From Alphaproteobacteria bacterium (lineage in GTDB: Bacteria; Pseudomonadota; Alphaproteobacteria; Sphingomonadales; Emcibacteraceae): a stretch of DNA of 9,584 nt. This document shows positions 1 through 7,796 of the stretch, piece by piece. The stretch lies in contig NVVM01000062.1 in the NCBI GenBank assembly GCA_002402225.1, forward strand, positions 2,539 through 12,122, given 5' to 3'. Positions within the stretch are counted from its first letter, which is position 1, and the number at the start of each line of letters is the position of its first letter. The translations under genes were made by a program, and so were the position numbers. The notes below the pieces were generated by a model. The model was not told the DNA's origin and searched no databases. It saw only the letters and a list, made by a program, of their open reading frames with translations.

Positions 1-1660
1 CCAGTTCTTTTTTGGACAATTTGCCAATCATGGTTTTGGGCAGCTCCGCCCTGAATTCAATATATTTAGGACGTTCGTGTTTGCCCAGTTTTTTCTTGAT
101 GAAGGCCATCAATTCATCCTCGGAAAGCTTGTCATCGGGGTTCTTCAATGTGACAAAAGCCTTGGGCCTCTCGCCCAGATAATCATCCGGGATGCCAATC
201 ACGGTAACCTCATGAACGGCGGGATGTTCGTAAATCGCCTCTTCAATCACCCGTGGATAAACGTTAAATCCACCAACCAATATAAGGTCCTTGTCCCGGT
301 CAATGATGTAAACATAGCCTTCTTCATCCATATAGCCCACGTCCCCCGTATGGAATATGCCGTCTTTTAAGACTTCCGCCGTAGCTTCGGGGCGTTTCCA
401 GTAGCCCTTCATCACCTGCGGCCCTCGAATGCAGATTTCGCCGTTTTCCCCCAAAGGAACAATCGTTGTTTTATCTTCACGGTCAATGATAAAAACCTCT
501 GTCGCGGGCATGGGCAAACCTATTGAGCCATAACGGTTGTCCCGATCCTGCGGGTTAGACACACATGACGGCGACGTCTCGGTCAGGCCATAGCCTTCCG
601 TAATGGATACATTCAGTTTATCTTTGAAAGCCTGCCCCAATTCAACCGGTAACGGGGCACCGCCAGATAAGCACATTTTTACGTTTTCCATGCCAATATT
701 CGGAACATCTTTATGATTCAATATGGCGGTAAACATGGATGGAACCCCGATAAAAATACTGGGTTTTACTTTTTTCATCAGCTTGATGACGTCATCAAGC
801 ACAAATTTAGGCTGGAGCACCACCCTGCCCCCCATATATATCCCAAGATTCATCACCAATGACATGGCATAAACATGGAAAAAAGGCAAAACCCCGATAA
901 TAACCTCCTTGCCATATTTCAGATCAACAGCCCAATCCACCGTCTGAAGGATATTGATATAGAGATTGGCATGGGTCAGCATGGCTCCTTTTGGAACGCC
1001 CGTCGTCCCGCCGGTATATTGAATGACGGCCACATCATTCACGGCGTCTATCTCAACCGCGCTAGCTTTGCCGTCATTGCGCAATAGCTGATCATAATTA
1101 ATATAATACTCATCCTTGCCAATCTTTGAAATAGCACTGGACTTAAATATTTTAAACAGCAGGGCTGTGGCATAGGGCATGGCATCGCTGAATCCCCCCA
1201 CAACCAGATGTTTCAACCGGCTTTTGCGGGTCACTTCATGAATAGTGGGATAAAGGGAGGCCAAATCCAGCGTGATCATAATGTCGGTTTCTGAATCTTC
1301 TACCTGATTGATAAGTTCATATTCAGAATAAAGCGGGCTATAATTTACGACTGTACCGCCGGCCATTAAAATACCGAAATACGCAACGGAGAATTGGGGG
1401 CAATTGGGCATAAAAATACCCACATGCGACCCCTTGCCAACCCCAAGACCCTGCAACCCCTTTGCCATTCGGCAAACCTGATCATACAAATCACGATAGC
1501 TGACAAGCTTGCCCATAAAGTCATAGGCTATGAAATCCGGATTCTTGTCCGCCGCGTCCTCAACCAGACTATAGAGCGGTTTCGCCGTATAATTTTGCGC
1601 CCACTTTATATGTTTCGGATAATTGGATAACCATGGATGCTGCATCATTTTCTCGCCCAT
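1..1660 (-). CDS. fadD: Acyl-CoA synthetase (long-chain fatty acid-CoA ligase, FadD type), C-terminus cut by the window edge
   Basis: ATP-dependent ligase that activates a free fatty acid to acyl-AMP and then acyl-CoA, the entry step of beta-oxidation, acting in the cytoplasm or at the inner membrane. Reading the minus strand from ATG 1660 gives 553 open residues to the edge. All marks of the ANL/AMP-binding superfamily are present: P-loop YTGGTTGVPKG (215-225), GYGLTE (356-361), the TGD aspartate (D440), DRDKDLI with GGFNVYP (454-469), and the C-terminal catalytic lysine K547 in PKTMIGKLSKKEL. FadD proteins are usually about 550-570 residues, so only a few residues should be missing. The gene starts 2 bp after the acyl-CoA dehydrogenase stop, so they are almost certainly co-transcribed. 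The start is not certain: residues 5 and 6 are also Met (1648 and 1645). FadD is favoured over shorter-chain ligases by the motif set, but chain length cannot be read from sequence alone. Confidence 0.93.
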   Translation of the reverse strand, partial: MGEKMMQHPWLSNYPKHIKWAQNYTAKPLYSLVEDAADKNPDFIAYDFMGKLVSYRDLYDQVCRMAKGLQGLGVGKGSHVGIFMPNCPQFSVAYFGILMAGGTVVNYSPLYSEYELINQVEDSETDIMITLDLASLYPTIHEVTRKSRLKHLVVGGFSDAMPYATALLFKIFKSSAISKIGKDEYYINYDQLLRNDGKASAVEIDAVNDVAVIQYTGGTTGVPKGAMLTHANLYINILQTVDWAVDLKYGKEVIIGVLPFFHVYAMSLVMNLGIYMGGRVVLQPKFVLDDVIKLMKKVKPSIFIGVPSMFTAILNHKDVPNIGMENVKMCLSGGAPLPVELGQAFKDKLNVSITEGYGLTETSPSCVSNPQDRDNRYGSIGLPMPATEVFIIDREDKTTIVPLGENGEICIRGPQVMKGYWKRPEATAEVLKDGIFHTGDVGYMDEEGYVYIIDRDKDLILVGGFNVYPRVIEEAIYEHPAVHEVTVIGIPDDYLGERPKAFVTLKNPDDKLSEDELMAFIKKKLGKHERPKYIEFRAELPKTMIGKLSKKEL

Positions 1661-1662
1661 TA

Positions 1663-3453
1663 TCACATTTTCTCACTGGGAATGGCAAAAAACAGATCAT
1701 CCCCTGTCATAATCACCTCTTTCAGACCAACCGCTGTGGGCACGATTTGCTGAGCATAAAAACGGCTGCTAATGATTTTTGCTTCAAGAAAGTCCGTATC
1801 CGGATTGCCATTATCCAGTTCAGCCCGCGCCGCCGCAGCCGCCTTGGCCATAAGATAACATCCAACGGTCACACTGAAAAGCCGCAAGAAGGGCACAGAC
1901 CCCGCAAGAGCAGACCGCATATTATCCACATGCTGCGCCACGATCCATTCGGCACTCTCTCTGGTACTCGCCGCCGCAAGTTTCAGGTTTTTGCGCATGG
2001 CCGAAAATTCTTCCTCTAGGGGTAAATTTTGGGCGAAATCCGTTATTTCAGTCAAAAATGCCCGCCAATGGTTGCCGCCCATCATGGATAATTTACGCCC
2101 GACAAGATCCATGGCCTGTACGCCGTTAGTGCCTTCATAGATGGGGTTAATACGGGCGTCTCGATAAATCTGGGCAATGCCCGTTTCTTCGACAAAGCCC
2201 ATGCCGCCGTGTATTTGCAGCGCAATTGACGCATTTTCAACCCCTATGTCAGAGCCATAAGCCTTGGACATTGGCGTGAGCAAATCGGCAAGGCCGGTAT
2301 ATTTTTCACGCAACAGCCTGTCCGGATGATGTTCGCCAAGATCCAGGGCCTTGGCATTCAGCATTGTGATGGCGCGGGCGGCTTCGGTCGTGGATTTGAT
2401 GGTCATCAGCATCCGGCGCACATCCGCATGCTCAATGATCGCGCCGGGTCCGGGTTTTGTTGCCCCGACGGCAACGCCCTGAAGCCTGTCTTTTGCGTAG
2501 TCAACCGCCATTTGCCATGCCCGCTCTGAGCAGCCCACACCCTGAATACCCACATTTAGCCGCGCATTGTTCATCATGGTGAACATGGCGGCCATACCTT
2601 TATTTTCAGCCCCGAGTATATAGCCAACGCAATTATCCTCTTCCCCAAAAGCCATGACACAGGTCGGGCTGGCGTGAATGCCGAGCTTATGCTCAAGGGA
2701 CACACATTTGGCATCATTTTGCGCCCCGAGCGAGCCATCCTTATTGATCAGAAATTTTGGCACAATAAAAAGAGAAATTCCCCTTGTCCCCGCCGGACTA
2801 TTCGGCGTTCGGGCAAGCACAAGATGAATGATATTTTCCGTCATATCATGATCACCCCAAGTGATGAAAATCTTTTGTCCACTAATGCGGTATGTCCCAT
2901 CGCCATAGGGGACAGCCTTGGTGCGCAGTGCTCCCACATCGGTACCCGCACCGGATTCCGTCAAATTCATTGACGCCGCCCATTGACCAGAAATCATTTT
3001 TTCCAGATAAGTGTTTTTCTGTTCTTCCGATCCATGGGCCAATATTGATTCGATGGCCCCCGTGGTCAACATGGAACACAGGCTGAAAGCCATGTTGGAC
3101 GCATCAACAAATTCATACACCGCAGAGGCTAATGTTACCGGCAAGCCCTGACCGCCATATTCTATATCGCCGCTAATGCTGGTCCAGCCATTTTCAGCAT
3201 AAGACGCGTAAGCTTCTTTAAAGCCGGGGGAAGCTATAACGCCCTCTTTTGTCAGCTCTGCGCCTTCCCTGTCTCCCACCACATTTAACGGGGATAATAT
3301 TTCTCCGCAGAATTTTCCGGCCTCTTCCAATATGGCTTCGACAATATCTTCACTCGCATCCTGAAATCTTTCCAATTCTGAAATCTCTGCCATATCAATG
3401 ACATGCTTTAAAACAAATTTCATTTCACGCGTCGGGGCTATATATTCGGCCAC
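1663..3453 (-). CDS. Acyl-CoA dehydrogenase, DmdC/FadE-like with C-terminal extension
   Basis: FAD flavoenzyme that makes the alpha,beta double bond in an acyl-CoA and passes electrons to electron-transfer flavoprotein. The 596 residues match the long family with an extra N-terminal segment (YIAPTREMKFVL, residues 4-15) and an extra C-terminal domain after about 460, whereas classical short- and medium-chain enzymes have about 380. Visible motifs are the FAD/substrate loop NLTESGAGTD (163-172), the IHGGMGF segment (414-420) and the putative catalytic base E440 in PIYEGTNGVQ. Pipelines often call this family 3-methylmercaptopropionyl-CoA dehydrogenase (DmdC), but most members are probably general acyl-CoA dehydrogenases. 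The adjacent FadD-type ligase favours fatty-acid oxidation here. The start is a GTG, supported by a good ribosome binding site 7 nt upstream and by the conserved N-terminal segment directly after it. It is first in a two-gene operon with the ligase. Confidence 0.93.
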   Translation of the reverse strand: MAEYIAPTREMKFVLKHVIDMAEISELERFQDASEDIVEAILEEAGKFCGEILSPLNVVGDREGAELTKEGVIASPGFKEAYASYAENGWTSISGDIEYGGQGLPVTLASAVYEFVDASNMAFSLCSMLTTGAIESILAHGSEEQKNTYLEKMISGQWAASMNLTESGAGTDVGALRTKAVPYGDGTYRISGQKIFITWGDHDMTENIIHLVLARTPNSPAGTRGISLFIVPKFLINKDGSLGAQNDAKCVSLEHKLGIHASPTCVMAFGEEDNCVGYILGAENKGMAAMFTMMNNARLNVGIQGVGCSERAWQMAVDYAKDRLQGVAVGATKPGPGAIIEHADVRRMLMTIKSTTEAARAITMLNAKALDLGEHHPDRLLREKYTGLADLLTPMSKAYGSDIGVENASIALQIHGGMGFVEETGIAQIYRDARINPIYEGTNGVQAMDLVGRKLSMMGGNHWRAFLTEITDFAQNLPLEEEFSAMRKNLKLAAASTRESAEWIVAQHVDNMRSALAGSVPFLRLFSVTVGCYLMAKAAAAARAELDNGNPDTDFLEAKIISSRFYAQQIVPTAVGLKEVIMTGDDLFFAIPSEKM

Positions 3454-3460
3454 AGAAGAA

Positions 3461-3467
3461 CTCCCTG
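3461..3467 (-). promoter_or_regulatory. Ribosome binding site that fixes a GTG start
   Basis: On the minus strand the sequence reads CAGGGAG, then 7 nt, then GTG at 3453. This is a near-ideal Shine-Dalgarno and spacing. The next in-frame ATG (codon 11) lies inside the conserved N-terminal segment of the acyl-CoA dehydrogenase, so the GTG is the likely start. Confidence 0.75.
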
Positions 3468-3513
3468 ATTTTTTAAATTATTTTGATCGTAAACCGTTCC
3501 ATAATATACTATT

Positions 3514-3542
3514 AATGTAACAAAATTTAAGGACACCAACAA
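3514..3542 (-). promoter_or_regulatory. Candidate promoter for the acyl-CoA dehydrogenase/ligase operon
   Basis: Minus strand: TTGTTG (3542-3537), a 17-nt spacer, then TACATT (3519-3514), which would start transcription near 3507. The region is AT-rich and no other gene occupies it. Both boxes are imperfect matches to the sigma-70 consensus (3 of 6 and 4 of 6), and other AT-rich hexamers lie nearby (for example TATATT further downstream), so the exact element is uncertain. Confidence 0.25.
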
Positions 3543-3548
3543 CACAAA

Positions 3549-3563
3549 CAAAACAGTCGTTTG
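3549..3563. promoter_or_regulatory. PsrA-like palindrome, candidate operator
   Basis: The sequence contains AAAC (3551-3554), AGTC, GTTT (3559-3562), an inverted repeat with a 4-nt centre. The fatty-acid repressor PsrA (TetR family) of other proteobacteria is known to bind sites of the form (C/G)AAAC-N2-4-GTTT(G/C). Here the right flank fits (G) and the left does not (A, with C one base further out). It sits just upstream of the candidate promoter of a fatty-acid operon, which makes the match more interesting. A 4+4 bp palindrome in AT-rich DNA can still occur by chance. Confidence 0.25.
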
Positions 3564-3669
3564 AAAAACAGAACCTACATGAGTTGCCAAATAATCACAA
3601 GTATTTAGGTTGTCACCTCATACAACATATTGCGCCCAGAATATTGCACACAGGAAAATAACATAGAAA

Positions 3670-4680
3670 ATGTCCCCAGATGACAAAAAAACAACCTATG
3701 AAAAAATAATGCCCGCCGTTCCGGCCAGCCTTAATCTGGCCAGCAAATATTTATTGCAGGGCAAACTTGTCTCTTTTCCGACAGAAACCGTATATGGCTT
3801 GGGGGCAGACGCCACCAATGATCAGGCCGTCGCCCGGATTTTCGCGGCCAAACAAAGGCCGGATTTCAATCCCCTCATCATACATCTTCCCTCCCTTGCC
3901 GAGGCGGAAAAATATGTGGAATTTGATATGGTCTCCCGCAAGATGGCAGAGGCATTCTGGCCCGGGCCCTTCACCCTTGTCTTAAAGAAAAAACCCGGCA
4001 GCATTCTGTCCCCGCTTGTGTCGGCGGGCCTTGATACCGTTGCGGTACGCGTGCCGGAACATCCCGTGATCACCGGCCTGTTACAGCTTTTCAAATATCC
4101 TGTCGCGGCCCCCAGCGCCAATATCTCCGGCAAGCTCAGCCCCACGCGCGCCGAGCATGTAGCAAAGACGCTTTCTGCCGAAGTTGCCATGATACTTGAT
4201 GGCCCACCCTGCCGAAACGGCATTGAATCAACCATCGCCCAGGTCGTTGGCAGCGAGATCAGGCTTTTGCGTCCCGGCAGCATTACCAAAGGAAAAATCG
4301 AAGAGCTTACCGGCTTGCGCGTCACTTATTATGAGGACGGGGAAAATCCAACGGCCCCCGGTCAGCTCAAAAGCCATTATGCCCCAAATAAAAAAATCCG
4401 GCTGAATGCCGTGACCCTTTATCCGGGGGAGGCCCTGCTTGCTTTTGGCAGCCTTTACCCCAAGGACGTTCAAATTCTGAAGAACCTCAGCCCGAAAGGC
4501 AGCCTGCTGGAAGCCGCCTCTAATCTCTTCTCCATGCTGCATGAGCTGGACAACACAGACTGCAAAAGCATCGCCGTCAGCCCCATCCCCAATAAAGCCA
4601 TCGGCATTGCCATCAATGACCGTTTGAACCGCGCTGCCGCCGTACCTGAGGCAAATCCAGAGACAAATAATGACAATTGA
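3670..4680 (+). CDS. L-threonylcarbamoyladenylate synthase, two-domain Sua5/YwlC type
   Basis: Makes threonylcarbamoyl-AMP from threonine, bicarbonate and ATP, the first step in forming t6A37 on ANN-decoding tRNAs; TsaB, TsaD and TsaE normally complete transfer. The YrdC domain (about 20-215) has FPTETVYGLGADA (36-48), KQRPDFNPL (61-69), PSANISG (148-154), GIESTIAQV (184-192) and LRPGSIT (200-206). The linker APGQLKSHYAP (229-239) and a C-terminal Sua5 domain (about 240-325) mark the long form rather than the short TsaC form of about 190 residues. An in-frame TAG lies two codons upstream of the ATG, so it cannot start earlier. The ribosome binding site is poor (AGGA, 14 nt away). Met14 at 3709 is an alternative start that would keep the whole domain. 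The gene overlaps the next by 11 bp, suggesting translational coupling. Confidence 0.95.
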   Translation: MSPDDKKTTYEKIMPAVPASLNLASKYLLQGKLVSFPTETVYGLGADATNDQAVARIFAAKQRPDFNPLIIHLPSLAEAEKYVEFDMVSRKMAEAFWPGPFTLVLKKKPGSILSPLVSAGLDTVAVRVPEHPVITGLLQLFKYPVAAPSANISGKLSPTRAEHVAKTLSAEVAMILDGPPCRNGIESTIAQVVGSEIRLLRPGSITKGKIEELTGLRVTYYEDGENPTAPGQLKSHYAPNKKIRLNAVTLYPGEALLAFGSLYPKDVQILKNLSPKGSLLEAASNLFSMLHELDNTDCKSIAVSPIPNKAIGIAINDRLNRAAAVPEANPETNNDN

Positions 4681-6109
4681 GCCAGTTCATCTTGAAAGCT
4701 TAAAAAAAATATCCGGCCCAAAAGGCTGGATTGATGATCAGGCGGATATGTCGGGTTTTTTACAGGAGCCGCGCGATAAATATCAGGGCCAAACGCCGTT
4801 GATTTTATTGCCGGACAGCACTGAACAAACCGCCAGAATTGTCCGTTATTGCGCCCAGTATAAAATGCCCATTGTTCCTCAGGGCGGCAACAGCGGCCTT
4901 GTGGGCGGCGCCATTCCAACCGGTGAAATATTGCTCAGCCTGAAACGGCTCAAGGCTATTCGTCAGCAGGACGCGAGCAATCTTACCATGACGGTTGAGG
5001 CCGGATGCATCCTGTCTCATATTCAGGAATTGGCAAAAAATATGGGCTGCCTTTTTCCTTTGAGCTTGGCGGCTGAAGGATCCTGTATGATTGGCGGCAA
5101 TATATCAACCAATGCCGGCGGCGTGAATGTTCTTCATTACGGCAATATGCGAAATCTTATATTGGGGTTGGAAGTGGTGCTGCCAAACGGCGAGGTTTGG
5201 CACGGGCTTGGCGGCTTGCGCAAAGATAATACGGGCTACGACCTTAAGCAGCTCTTTATCGGGGCCGAGGGCAGTCTGGGCATTATCACCGCCGCCACCT
5301 TGAAATTATCCCCTTATCCCCATGAGAAACAAACCGCCTTTGTCGCCGTCAGAGACCCTGAAGCGGCGGTTGATCTGCTGACCATCGCCCGCAACATCAG
5401 CGGCGACTGCCTGACCGCCTTTGAAATCATCCCGCGCGTGGGCATTGACATGGTCACCGGTAATATGCCCAATGTGCGCAACCCAATGACGCAGGCTTAT
5501 GACTGGTATATTCTGCTGGAATGCACATCATCCCTGAGCCGTGATCTGCTTAACCTTGAAGCGGTTATGGAACGGATTTTATCCGCAGGTCTTGAAGAAG
5601 GCCTGATATTGGACGGCGTTATCGCCAAGAATAATGCGGAAAGTGAAAATTTATGGCACTTACGCGAAAATCTGTCGGAAGCCCAGAAATTTGAAGGCGG
5701 CAGCATCAAACATGATATTTCCGTCCCCATCTCCGCCATTCCGGCTTTCCTCATAGAAGCTGCAAGAGTGGTGGAAGCCGCCATCCCCGGCGCGCGCGCG
5801 GTGCCCTTTGGCCATTTGGGGGATGGCAACCTGCATTATAATATCAGCCAGCCAAAAAATATGGCCAAGCAGGATTTTCTCGACCAGTGGGAAAATCTTA
5901 ATCGGTCTGTTCATGATGTGGTTGATAAATTCAGCGGCAGCTTTAGCGCGGAACACGGCATTGGCCGCATGAAAACGGATGATATGCTGCGCTATAAATC
6001 TAAAGTCGAAATGGATATGATGACAAAAATTAAAAATACCCTTGATCCGGATAATATTATGAATCCCAATGTCATTATCAAGCATCATCATCACCAAAAA
6101 AAATCATAA
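4670..6109 (+). CDS. FAD-binding D-2-hydroxyacid dehydrogenase (D-2-hydroxyglutarate/D-lactate dehydrogenase family)
   Basis: Flavoenzyme of the GlcD/D2HGDH/DLD group that oxidises a D-2-hydroxy acid to the 2-oxo acid. The PCMH-type FAD domain spans about 35-215, with PQGGNSGLVGG (70-80), GSCMIGGNISTNAGG (137-151) and RKDNTGYDLKQLFIG (184-198). The C-terminal FAD-oxidase domain has KHD (347-349), GHLGDGNLHY (381-390) and SAEHGIG (426-432). H382, H389 and E428 correspond to the divalent-metal site described for D-2-hydroxyglutarate dehydrogenases. The 479-residue length is normal and no membrane segment is seen. The exact substrate (2-hydroxyglutarate, lactate or another) cannot be told from motifs alone. 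The protein ends with an unusual tail, KHHHHQKKS. Its ATG lies inside the end of the Sua5 gene, and the hydrolase gene follows 11 bp after its stop. Confidence 0.9.
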   Translation: MTIEPVHLESLKKISGPKGWIDDQADMSGFLQEPRDKYQGQTPLILLPDSTEQTARIVRYCAQYKMPIVPQGGNSGLVGGAIPTGEILLSLKRLKAIRQQDASNLTMTVEAGCILSHIQELAKNMGCLFPLSLAAEGSCMIGGNISTNAGGVNVLHYGNMRNLILGLEVVLPNGEVWHGLGGLRKDNTGYDLKQLFIGAEGSLGIITAATLKLSPYPHEKQTAFVAVRDPEAAVDLLTIARNISGDCLTAFEIIPRVGIDMVTGNMPNVRNPMTQAYDWYILLECTSSLSRDLLNLEAVMERILSAGLEEGLILDGVIAKNNAESENLWHLRENLSEAQKFEGGSIKHDISVPISAIPAFLIEAARVVEAAIPGARAVPFGHLGDGNLHYNISQPKNMAKQDFLDQWENLNRSVHDVVDKFSGSFSAEHGIGRMKTDDMLRYKSKVEMDMMTKIKNTLDPDNIMNPNVIIKHHHHQKKS

Positions 6110-6120
6110 GGAAATAATCA

Positions 6121-7002
6121 ATGGCGAACAATGATCATTTTGTGGAAAAATACTACCTCAGCCATGATGGCCTCAAGCTTTATTATCGGGATTATAACGC
6201 GGGATCATCCCATAAAACCCCCCTGCTTTGCCTGCATGGCCTGACCCGTAATTCAAAGGATTTTGACCGGTTTGCCACGCATTTTTCCCATGATAGAAGA
6301 GTGATAAGTCTGGATATTCGCGGACGCGGGCAATCCGAATATGATCCAGATTATAAAAATTACCAGATTCCCACATATGTTCAGGATGTTCTGGCATTTC
6401 TGGCCCATGAAAAACTCAATCAGGTCACTGCCGTCGGCACCTCCATGGGCGGCCTTATATCCATGGCCATCGGGGCGATGAATTCGGGTATCTTTCCAAG
6501 CATATTTAAGGGCATCATCTTAAATGATATTGGCCCTGAAATTGATCCAAAGGGCATTGAACGCATATCCGGCTTTGTGGGCAATGGTCATGTCCTGCAA
6601 AATTGGCAACAGGCCATAAGCGGTATGAAAGCATTAAACGGTTGGTTATTTCCGGATTATAGCGATGCGGAATGGGATATGTTTGCCCGGAATAGTTTCC
6701 GGGAACAGGATGACGGCACCATTGTTGCCGATTACGATCCGGCCATCGGGAAAGCCATGAAAGAAACTGCTGAAGCCACAATTGCCCTTGATTTATGGCC
6801 ACTGTTTGCCGCGATCAGCCCTATCCCTGTCCTGACCCTGCGCGGGGAGAATAGTGATATTCTGTCATCGGAGACATTGCTCAAAATGGCCGAAACCCAT
6901 CCCGCATTCACCGCCCTTACCGTACGGGGTCGCGCCCATACGCCGGATTTATTCGAAGATATCTCCCTAAAGGCAATCGACAAATTTATCAACAGCCTTT
7001 AA
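6121..7002 (+). CDS. Alpha/beta hydrolase
   Basis: Cytoplasmic alpha/beta-hydrolase-fold enzyme of 293 residues with an intact catalytic set: oxyanion motif HGLTRN (39-44), nucleophile S108 in GTSMGG (106-111), likely acid D246 in RGENSDIL and likely base H273 in RGRAHTP. The DIRGRGQS segment (65-72) is typical of the family. No signal peptide or transmembrane span is evident. It could be an esterase, a carbon-carbon hydrolase or a lactonase; the sequence does not settle which. Its ribosome binding site AAGGAAA (6108-6114) overlaps the stop of the preceding dehydrogenase gene, so the two are probably one transcript. Its stop codon overlaps the stop of the minus-strand SRAP gene. Confidence 0.88.
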   Translation: MANNDHFVEKYYLSHDGLKLYYRDYNAGSSHKTPLLCLHGLTRNSKDFDRFATHFSHDRRVISLDIRGRGQSEYDPDYKNYQIPTYVQDVLAFLAHEKLNQVTAVGTSMGGLISMAIGAMNSGIFPSIFKGIILNDIGPEIDPKGIERISGFVGNGHVLQNWQQAISGMKALNGWLFPDYSDAEWDMFARNSFREQDDGTIVADYDPAIGKAMKETAEATIALDLWPLFAAISPIPVLTLRGENSDILSSETLLKMAETHPAFTALTVRGRAHTPDLFEDISLKAIDKFINSL

Positions 7003-7763
7003 AATAAATCATATTGACTGCCTTTAATAGCTTCAATGGATTGCGGGCCGTCATTGCGGACATTATTGACATAAGGGCTCACTTCATGGAGTCTTAAAGC
7101 CGCCTCGGTCTTCACAGACAGCTGCCGGAAAACCTCAGGGTTCGGCGGATCCATGGGCCGAAGCCACAGGTCGTAATCCTCAGGATCCACGATAACCGGG
7201 CTGCGGTGATGAATGGCTTTCATGAGCGGCGTTGCCGGTTTCGTTATTAAAGACACGGTTTCCAGCCAGTCTTCACCGTGCGGCCCCATCCAGATTTCCC
7301 AGATACCGGCAAAGGCGAAAACCTGATTCCCATAATGATCATTTGGCAGACAGGAATAATAGGGCACCGGCGCCGCGCCTGAGGTTTTCGCCCGTTTCCA
7401 CTCATAAAATCCGCTCGCCGGCACCAGACATTTTCGCCGCCGAAAGGGGCCGCGAAATGACGGCTTGACGGCAATTGTTTCACTGCGGGCATTGATCATG
7501 GGCCGGCCAAGGCTCATTTCTTTTGCCCATGACGGTACAAGCCCCCAGCGCATCAAAGCGATCTCCTTTTGCGGCAATGGCCCCTCCGGCATGATGGGCT
7601 GATCCCTGTCCGAGCCTTTCAGCCTGATCACCAGAATAGGCTGCGCCGGGGCAATGTTAAACCGGTCGGGCGGCTGAATAGCAGCAGAACGCCCATGGCC
7701 CACAGCCATGGACTCCAGAAATTTTTCATATGCTGCCTGTGTCAGGGCATATCTGCCGCACAT
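6999..7763 (-). CDS. SRAP-domain protein (YedK/HMCES family), abasic-site DNA-protein crosslinker
   Basis: SRAP proteins form a stable thiazolidine crosslink with abasic sites in single-stranded DNA through Cys2 once Met1 is removed, shielding the lesion during replication and the SOS response. Every expected active-site element is present: Cys2 in MCGRY, N91 in INARSET (90-96), E121 in SGFYEW (117-122) and H185 in HHRSP (185-189). The usual RMP of that last motif is RSP here. WGLVPSWA (73-80) and the terminal RNDGP (236-240) also fit. The 254 residues are somewhat longer than E. coli YedK (about 220). The start is fixed because Cys2 must follow Met1; AGG lies 6 nt before the ATG. It is transcribed alone, convergent with the hydrolase. 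I saw no clear LexA box upstream. Confidence 0.93.
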   Translation of the reverse strand: MCGRYALTQAAYEKFLESMAVGHGRSAAIQPPDRFNIAPAQPILVIRLKGSDRDQPIMPEGPLPQKEIALMRWGLVPSWAKEMSLGRPMINARSETIAVKPSFRGPFRRRKCLVPASGFYEWKRAKTSGAAPVPYYSCLPNDHYGNQVFAFAGIWEIWMGPHGEDWLETVSLITKPATPLMKAIHHRSPVIVDPEDYDLWLRPMDPPNPEVFRQLSVKTEAALRLHEVSPYVNNVRNDGPQSIEAIKGSQYDLF

Positions 7764-7796
7764 ATCTTGCTTGCCTATCCTTCAAAAAACATTATC

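Larger units (their letters stand above)
3454..3669. other. Divergent intergenic region between the acyl-CoA dehydrogenase and the Sua5-type gene
   Basis: This is the longest gene-free stretch in the window (216 bp) and is AT-rich. It contains the ribosome binding site, promoter candidate and palindrome listed separately for the minus-strand operon. On the plus-strand side, TTGTCA at 3610-3615 resembles a -35 box but no acceptable -10 follows at 16-18 nt, so I cannot name a promoter for the Sua5 gene. Two small overlapping inverted repeats lie there (AGGT-N4-ACCT at 3607-3618 and GTTGT-N8-ACAAC at 3609-3626). I find no small open reading frame with a ribosome binding site. Confidence 0.6.

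Noticed and set aside
1633..2019. A 128-codon plus-strand open frame opposite the acyl-CoA dehydrogenase
   Set aside because: It lies antisense to the well-supported dehydrogenase and the ligase start, and its composition is that of a shadow frame.
3822..4325. A 167-codon open frame on the minus strand inside the Sua5-type gene
   Set aside because: It is the antisense of a gene with every family motif, has no ribosome binding site, and its predicted protein resembles nothing I know.
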